DNA of 37,940 nucleotides from a bacterium (GTDB taxonomy: Bacteria > Zhuqueibacterota > QNDG01 > JABMRT01): assembly GCA_011046415.1 (NCBI GenBank), contig DSAP01000036.1:1-37940 (forward strand), given 5' to 3'. Of the stretch, positions 33,445 through 37,940 are shown in pieces. Both the position numbers and the translations under genes were made by a program. The stretch's first letter is position 1; each line of letters begins with the position of its first letter. A model generated the notes under the pieces. It searched no databases. It was given only the letters and a program-made list of their open reading frames with translations, and was not told the origin of the DNA.

Positions 33445-35079
33445 ATGAAACGATGGACGGGATTCATCCTGCTGATTTGTCTTCTGAACGGCGCGATTCA
33501 GGCTCATGATGCGCCCCCCCCGACGCTGGATGCGGCGAAATCCCTGCTGGATGCCGGGCGGGTGGGGGATGCGGCCGAAATGCTCCGCCGGATTGCGGAA
33601 GAAGAACCCCTGAACCCCGAGATCCTCGCCTGGGCGGGGCTGGCGATCGGCATGCTCTCGGGTCAATCCCAGCAGGATTATATGGCGGCGGGCCGTTACG
33701 CCATGGAATCGTTCGGATATCTGGACAAGGCCGTCGGGCTGGATCCGAATCAGGTCCAGGCGCGTCTCTACCGCGGCGTCATGGGTGTGAACGTCCCCCC
33801 GTTCATGAACCGGCTCGACCAGGCCGTGGATGATCTGCTGGCCGTGCTCCGAATTCAAAAAAGCCGGCCGGACCGGGTGAGACCGCAGGACCATCTGCTG
33901 GCCTGTCAGACCCTCATGACCGGGTACGAGAAAAAAGGAGAAACAGACAAGGCCGTGGCCGTGGCCGCCAGCATACTGGAACGGTTTCCGGACGGGCCCG
34001 ATCAGGATACCCTGCGCGCGAAGGTGGAATCCCGGCGCGCCGAAAACCCCGAATTGAAGCCTTTCGACATCGATGCCGAGACGGCTCCGGAACCGCTCAC
34101 GGACGAAGAAATCGCCGCGAATCTCGCGAAGGCCGGACTGCTGATTGCCGGGAATGAGCCGGAAGAAGCGCTCGCCCTGCTGAAAGAGACCGCCGAACGC
34201 AATCCGGCCGCCACACCGGAAATCCATGCGCTCTTACTGCGGGTGATGTCCGCGCTCGTCAACCGGGGATATGACGAGCGAATCCGGCAGGATACCGATA
34301 TCCGTTCGAAACAGGCCTTTGAACTCATACACTGGTCCGATCAGGCCGTACTCGCGTTTCCCGATGATCCCCGGTTCAGACTGATCCGGGGAGTCATGGG
34401 CATCAGCATGCCTTTCTTCGTCGGCAGACTGGACCAGGGCATCTCCGATCTGACAGGAATCGCGGAAAGCGATGCGCCGGATTCGCTGAAGGCCCAGGCG
34501 CTCTACTGGCTGGGTGTCGGCCATACCCGGAAGGCGATGGATTACTGGAACACGGTGGCCGTGAAATTCTCCGGCTTTCCCGCCTGCCAACTCGTCCTGA
34601 ACGCCATGCGCCCGCCGATCGACAAAATCAACACGGACCGGCTCAGAAAACCCGTCGTCACGATCAACTTCATCAGCGGCTATCAGGATCAGCTTCCCCC
34701 GCAGACCGCGGTCTGGATCGAGGACGACAAAGGCCGGTACGTCCGGACGATTTATGTCTCGGGATTCAGCGGCCATGTGAAGGAAAAACAGGTGGTGTTG
34801 CCCGCCTGGGCCGGCTCATCCGCGTTTCAGGGTGTGGACGGCGTGACCGGCGCCAGCATCGATCTGGGCGAGCACGTTTTGGTCTGGGATCTGACCGACC
34901 TGGAAGGCAAACGCGTCCCCAAAGGCAAATACGGTGTCAAAGTGGAGGTCTCCCACTGGCCGAGCATGAAATACCAGGCCGTCTCCGCCGAAATCCGTGT
35001 GGGCGACAAGACGGAGAAAACGGTCGTGAAAGAGGGCTATTACGTTCCCTATCTGGAAGTGTCCTATCTGTCCAGATGA
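33445..35079 (+). CDS. Exported duplicated-TPR protein with C-terminal DUF2271 domain
   Basis: The 544-residue protein has a signal peptide (MKRWTGFILLICLLNGAIQA). Residues about 25-195 and 225-390 are helical TPR-like halves that look duplicated: RLYRGVMGVNVPPFMNRLDQ (107-126) matches RLIRGVMGISMPFFVGRLDQ (312-331). Residues 403-543 resemble DUF2271, a predicted periplasmic beta domain (VVTINFISGYQD, WIEDDKGRYVRTIYVSGFSGHV, DGVTGASIDLGEHVLVWDLTD, YYVPYLEVSYL). DUF2271 is often found near ApbE flavin transferases and PepSY proteins. Start 33445 has GGAGGG upstream; the frame is open from 33406. It is convergent with the YfiR-TonB receptor unit. Function unknown. Confidence 0.8.
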   Translation: MKRWTGFILLICLLNGAIQAHDAPPPTLDAAKSLLDAGRVGDAAEMLRRIAEEEPLNPEILAWAGLAIGMLSGQSQQDYMAAGRYAMESFGYLDKAVGLDPNQVQARLYRGVMGVNVPPFMNRLDQAVDDLLAVLRIQKSRPDRVRPQDHLLACQTLMTGYEKKGETDKAVAVAASILERFPDGPDQDTLRAKVESRRAENPELKPFDIDAETAPEPLTDEEIAANLAKAGLLIAGNEPEEALALLKETAERNPAATPEIHALLLRVMSALVNRGYDERIRQDTDIRSKQAFELIHWSDQAVLAFPDDPRFRLIRGVMGISMPFFVGRLDQGISDLTGIAESDAPDSLKAQALYWLGVGHTRKAMDYWNTVAVKFSGFPACQLVLNAMRPPIDKINTDRLRKPVVTINFISGYQDQLPPQTAVWIEDDKGRYVRTIYVSGFSGHVKEKQVVLPAWAGSSAFQGVDGVTGASIDLGEHVLVWDLTDLEGKRVPKGKYGVKVEVSHWPSMKYQAVSAEIRVGDKTEKTVVKEGYYVPYLEVSYLSR

Positions 35080-35095
35080 GTTCCCGTAAAATTGA

Positions 35096-35127
35096 AACGG
35101 CGATCCGCAGTATGGCGGATCGCCGTT
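35096..35127. terminator. Perfect 13-bp hairpin between convergent genes
   Basis: AACGGCGATCCGC (35096-35108) and GCGGATCGCCGTT (35115-35127) pair without mismatch around the 6-nt loop AGTATG. It is centred between two convergent stops (35079 and 35144), the usual place for a bidirectional terminator. Neither side has a T tract, so it may be a transcript-protecting stem or a factor-dependent terminator. Confidence 0.6.
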
Positions 35128-35143
35128 CATGAATCCTCATCGA

Positions 35144-35659
35144 TTAATTCACCGTTCTGGCAATCCTCAGGATCGCGGGATTCCAGTCGAGTCCTTCCTG
35201 TACCGAACCGACGGTATTCAATACAATCTTGGGTTTTCCGTCATCCCCGACACCAAAACCCAAAGTGATCCCTTTTTCAACCAGATCAGGATTCCCGGTT
35301 GCGCTCAGGATTTTCTGACTGCGGGTGTAACCCAGTACCCTGTCGACTTCCGACGCGGATTCCACGTACAATATCGACGGTTTCGTCGACGGCAAACCGG
35401 CTCCGGATTCGACGCCGCGCAAAGTGGATTTGCCGATCAGGCTGCCGATCCCTTTTTTCAGTTCCGCGGCCACCTCGGGCGCGGCCATGACATAGATCTG
35501 GATATCACGTCCGTCGCTGAGATTTCTTTCGAATTCGGCGACCTTGACCAGCATGGCGGCCGCGACATCGGCCGGGGTTTTTTTAAGCTGGCCTTGCGCC
35601 GGGTCCGGAATGGCGATGAACAAACCCAAAAAGAGGAGTGTTGTGCTGAAACACTTCAT
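35144..35659 (-). CDS. YfiR/DUF4154 family periplasmic protein
   Basis: The 171-residue protein has a signal peptide (MKCFSTTLLFLGLFIAIPDPAQG) and the DUF4154/YfiR outline: VAAAMLVKVAEFERNL, DIQIYVMAAPEVAAELKKG, a central KPSILYVESASEVDRVLGYTRSQKILSATGNPDLVEKGITLGFGV, and a terminal LDWNPAILRIARTV. In Pseudomonas, YfiR is the periplasmic repressor of the diguanylate cyclase YfiN; here it follows a TonB-dependent receptor by 44 nt, a recurrent pairing to my knowledge. AAGGAGAACAGC precedes the ATG. The signalling partner may be outside the window. Confidence 0.8.
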   Translation of the reverse strand: MKCFSTTLLFLGLFIAIPDPAQGQLKKTPADVAAAMLVKVAEFERNLSDGRDIQIYVMAAPEVAAELKKGIGSLIGKSTLRGVESGAGLPSTKPSILYVESASEVDRVLGYTRSQKILSATGNPDLVEKGITLGFGVGDDGKPKIVLNTVGSVQEGLDWNPAILRIARTVN

Positions 35660-35703
35660 GCTGTTCTCCTTGTGAACAGTCTCCTGTTCATGAATTCATG
35701 TGT

Positions 35704-37689
35704 CTACAGGGTTATATTGAGCCCTGCGTAGATCGCCCGTCCCGGATTCACGGGTATGGATTTACCCATGAGCAGGCCCCAATCCGGCAACCAGATCACT
35801 TCATCGAGCAGGTTGTCCACCTGGAGGAACAGAGAGAAGGCCGGTTTCTTTTCCCAGCTGAACAGCCGGTTGACATCCGCGCGGGCATACAGACTCAACA
35901 GATTGTAGGCGCCCGGGGCGGGATTGACCTGCGTGTCGAACTTCTCATCGAGGCCGCCCTGATGGATATGGAAGAGGCTGATCGTATACCCCCTGTCGCA
36001 CTTGTAACTGACACCCCCCTTGGCCCCGAAATTTGCGATGGGGGTCACGTTTTCGATGCCGCCTTTATCTTCATTGGTCTGATACAGCATCGAACCGGTC
36101 AAAAAGAGATTCCGGTTGACGTAATATTTTCCTTCGAGTTCGACTCCCATGAAATCGACTTCCACGCCGTTCCAGTACATGGGTGCGGGAACCACCGACA
36201 GGTCACGATTCTGGAAGATCACATCCTTCTGCTGCGTGTGGAAGAAATTGACCCCGGCCTGGATTTGCTCACCCTGATAATTCATCCCGAGATCCAGCGT
36301 GGTGACTTTCTCGGGTGTCAGGTTGGGGTTGCCCCGCATTTCGGGGAAATTGATGCTCAGCTCATTGATGCTGGGAGCCCTGAAGGCCGAACTGTAAAGC
36401 GCCTTGAAATTGATCCGGGCGACCGGATTCCAGATCATACCCAGCCGGGGAACGATATCCAGGTCGATATCCTCGACCTTATTGGCCTGAACGCCGGTGA
36501 TGACATTCACGGATCGCAGCAGCCGGTAATTCACCTGAGCAAAAGCCCCGACACTGAACCGGTTGGCGTCGGTGAAGGTGAAACCCGGGCCCCATTCCTC
36601 GCCGCTGAAATAGTTGTATAATCCGCCGAATACGAGTCCCATTTTTTCCGTGGGATTGTAATAATTGCTCCATTCGGCGACCACTTCATACGAATCCCGG
36701 TTGGTATTCGGCCAGGCCTCCGTATCGAATGTGGAACGGTTATACGTGACGTTGAAGTTCATGTCCCATTGATCGGAGACGCGCAACTTATACCCCAGAT
36801 CCGCGAAACTTTTCGACCAATTGTTGACGCCGAATGTCGGGAACGGGAAGATGGTGGCGTAATCGGCCACCCAGTAATGATTTTTCCAGGCGTTGTAGGA
36901 TCCCATCAGGCTCAGATTTTTGTAACTGATGCCGACATAGGTTCCCATACCCTCATTGGGTATCGTATTTTTGACGGTGACGGTGGTATCGACCGGAGTG
37001 TAAATGTTGTTGTAGGAGAAATCGGTTTCCCAGTCCGCCTTTCTCATGAACCGCCCCGAGGCCACGACGCTCAAATCACCGGCTTGCCATTTGGCCTTCG
37101 CCTGGGTGCCGTAGGCGCCCGCCTGTCCGGCGATGCCCGTGACGGCGAATTCATTCTGACCGGCACTCTCGGTGATGACATTGATGACCGCGGAGATCGC
37201 ATTGGAACCGTACAACACCGATCCGGGGCCCCGGACGACTTCGATTTTCTCGATGATATTCACGGGAAAGGCTTCATACATCTCACTCTTGATGCCGCCC
37301 TCCAGGGATTCCCTGACCGGGCGTCCGTTGATGAGAAGCAGCACATGGCTGGATGACGCCAGAACCTGATCTCCGCGCGCCGCGATCATACTCCGGTCGG
37401 TCATGTAGACCGTGGAACCGATCAAACTGGGAACGCGCTCCAGAATATCCTTCAGGGTCGTCCCGCCGAAACGGTCCAGTTCATCTTTTGTCACGACCGT
37501 GATCACGCCCGGCGCATCGAAAAGCCTCTCCGCGAATTTCGAGACGGTGGTGACCTCCATGTTCAGAATTTCTTCGAGGGACAAAGACATGAAATCCCTC
37601 TCTTCTCCTGCGAATGCAGAAACGCCGATTCCCAGTATGCAGATCATGGCGACGCATTTCCACACGACACCTGTTTTCAGTTGACTCAT
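35704..37689 (-). CDS. TonB-dependent outer membrane receptor
   Basis: The 661-residue protein has a signal peptide (VAMICILGIGVSAFA), a plug domain (about 40-170: LEEILNMEVTTVSKFAERLFDAPGVITVVTKDEL, RVPSLIGSTVYMTDRSMIAARG, IEKIEVVRGPGSVLYGSNAISAVINVIT) and a 22-strand-type barrel up to NVNPGRAIYAGLNITL-like C-terminal strands. It should take up a scarce substrate such as a siderophore, cobalamin or a sugar using TonB energy. The plug opening LEEILNMEVTTVSK is typical of receptors with unknown substrates. Start 37689 has AAAGGAGAAG upstream. Its partner genes, YfiR downstream and a response regulator upstream, suggest a sensory role. Confidence 0.92.
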   Translation of the reverse strand: MSQLKTGVVWKCVAMICILGIGVSAFAGEERDFMSLSLEEILNMEVTTVSKFAERLFDAPGVITVVTKDELDRFGGTTLKDILERVPSLIGSTVYMTDRSMIAARGDQVLASSSHVLLLINGRPVRESLEGGIKSEMYEAFPVNIIEKIEVVRGPGSVLYGSNAISAVINVITESAGQNEFAVTGIAGQAGAYGTQAKAKWQAGDLSVVASGRFMRKADWETDFSYNNIYTPVDTTVTVKNTIPNEGMGTYVGISYKNLSLMGSYNAWKNHYWVADYATIFPFPTFGVNNWSKSFADLGYKLRVSDQWDMNFNVTYNRSTFDTEAWPNTNRDSYEVVAEWSNYYNPTEKMGLVFGGLYNYFSGEEWGPGFTFTDANRFSVGAFAQVNYRLLRSVNVITGVQANKVEDIDLDIVPRLGMIWNPVARINFKALYSSAFRAPSINELSINFPEMRGNPNLTPEKVTTLDLGMNYQGEQIQAGVNFFHTQQKDVIFQNRDLSVVPAPMYWNGVEVDFMGVELEGKYYVNRNLFLTGSMLYQTNEDKGGIENVTPIANFGAKGGVSYKCDRGYTISLFHIHQGGLDEKFDTQVNPAPGAYNLLSLYARADVNRLFSWEKKPAFSLFLQVDNLLDEVIWLPDWGLLMGKSIPVNPGRAIYAGLNITL

Positions 37690-37733
37690 TTTCTTCTCCT
37701 TTTCAGAAGTTTGTAAATCATTCAACAAACCTG

Positions 37734-37761
37734 TTTATACGGAATGATTTTGCACTGTCAT
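37734..37761 (-). promoter_or_regulatory. Promoter of the TonB receptor-YfiR unit
   Basis: On the minus strand ATGACA (37756-37761), 16 nt and TATAAA (37734-37739), five of six matches each. Transcription would start near 37727, about 38 nt before the receptor start codon. Confidence 0.6.
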
Positions 37762-37822
37762 ATTCAGGCCTCCTTCCTGTCGTTGGATTACCCATTCCTG
37801 AATAGAATAGCATGGACTGACT

Positions 37823-37940
37823 CTATGAATTCCTTTCGTCCAACTGAATTTGACGGCTTTCTTTCGATCGACGGACATTCAGGGAATTCGAGAGCATCGT
37901 GACGATCCGCTCTTTGGTAAAGGGTTTGACGATATAATCG
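37823..37940 (-). CDS. Response regulator receiver domain, C-terminal end only
   Basis: The window edge cuts this gene: only its last 38 residues are seen, beginning DYIVKPFTKERIV and ending DERNS before a TAG at 37823. The KPF motif (conserved Lys then cis-Pro) and the following helix LSNSL are those of the fifth strand and last helix of a CheY-type receiver. Because the protein ends about 20 residues after that helix, the receiver is its C-terminal domain, so this is either a stand-alone CheY-like protein or a hybrid sensor kinase with a C-terminal receiver. It lies 134 nt ahead of the receptor gene on the same strand. Confidence 0.8.
   Translation of the reverse strand, partial: DYIVKPFTKERIVTMLSNSLNVRRSKESRQIQLDERNS

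Overview
The window reads as a chromosomal segment of a Gram-negative bacterium with high G+C coding DNA and short AT-rich gaps. An outer membrane is implied by an LptE-type lipoprotein, a POTRA/surface-antigen barrel, a TonB-dependent receptor and a very large beta-barrel-like protein. The 1149-residue protein and the TPR protein with an acidic linker resemble, from memory, proteins of the FCB group and neighbouring uncultured phyla (KSB1, Zixibacteria, Latescibacteria). That placement is an inference; no rRNA is present to test it. I see no mobile element, phage gene, CRISPR array or tRNA.

Layout. (1) 158-6040, plus: a strong sigma70-type promoter and a leader of about 160 nt drive a tightly overlapped aromatic amino acid operon: chorismate mutase, tyrA-ACT, aroA, aroE, aroK, aroB, aroQ. 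DAHP synthase, chorismate synthase and prephenate dehydratase are not in the window. (2) 6206-12094, minus: a DUF4097 protein built of TSGG repeats, an aldo/keto reductase, miaA and mutL (overlapping), then a YlxR-L7Ae fusion with a 69-residue membrane protein. (3) 12325-15708, plus: mazG, which appears to start at ATC, then nadE and a DUF1848 protein with a C-terminal cysteine cluster. (4) 15874-17591, minus: a trpR-trpB2 pair with its own promoter. (5) 17654-24816, minus: an envelope operon in the order plsC, NHL propeller, 1149-residue outer-membrane protein, TamA-like barrel, with a promoter at one end and a terminator at the other. (6) 24848-32300, plus: an FAH-family hydrolase, a 386-nt gap with a possible structured transcript, then epimerase, MBL-fold hydrolase, sigma54 activator and LptE, followed by a TPR protein and a GT2 glycosyltransferase. 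(7) 32391-37940: a small secreted protein (minus), an MmcQ/YjbR protein and a duplicated-TPR/DUF2271 protein (plus), then a minus-strand locus with the end of a response regulator, a TonB-dependent receptor and a YfiR/DUF4154 protein.

How the parts fit. Block 1 turns DAHP into shikimate-pathway intermediates and commits chorismate toward tyrosine. Block 4 adds a TrpR-controlled tryptophan synthase beta homologue. Block 5 is the best candidate for an undescribed system: an acyltransferase, a secreted propeller, a large barrel and a barrel-assembly/export-type protein in one transcription unit. Block 7 combines a receptor, YfiR and a response regulator in a way that suggests envelope signalling or nutrient sensing. 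Nearly all promoters I can recognise are TTGnnn with 16-17 nt to TATnnT, i.e. ordinary housekeeping sigma.
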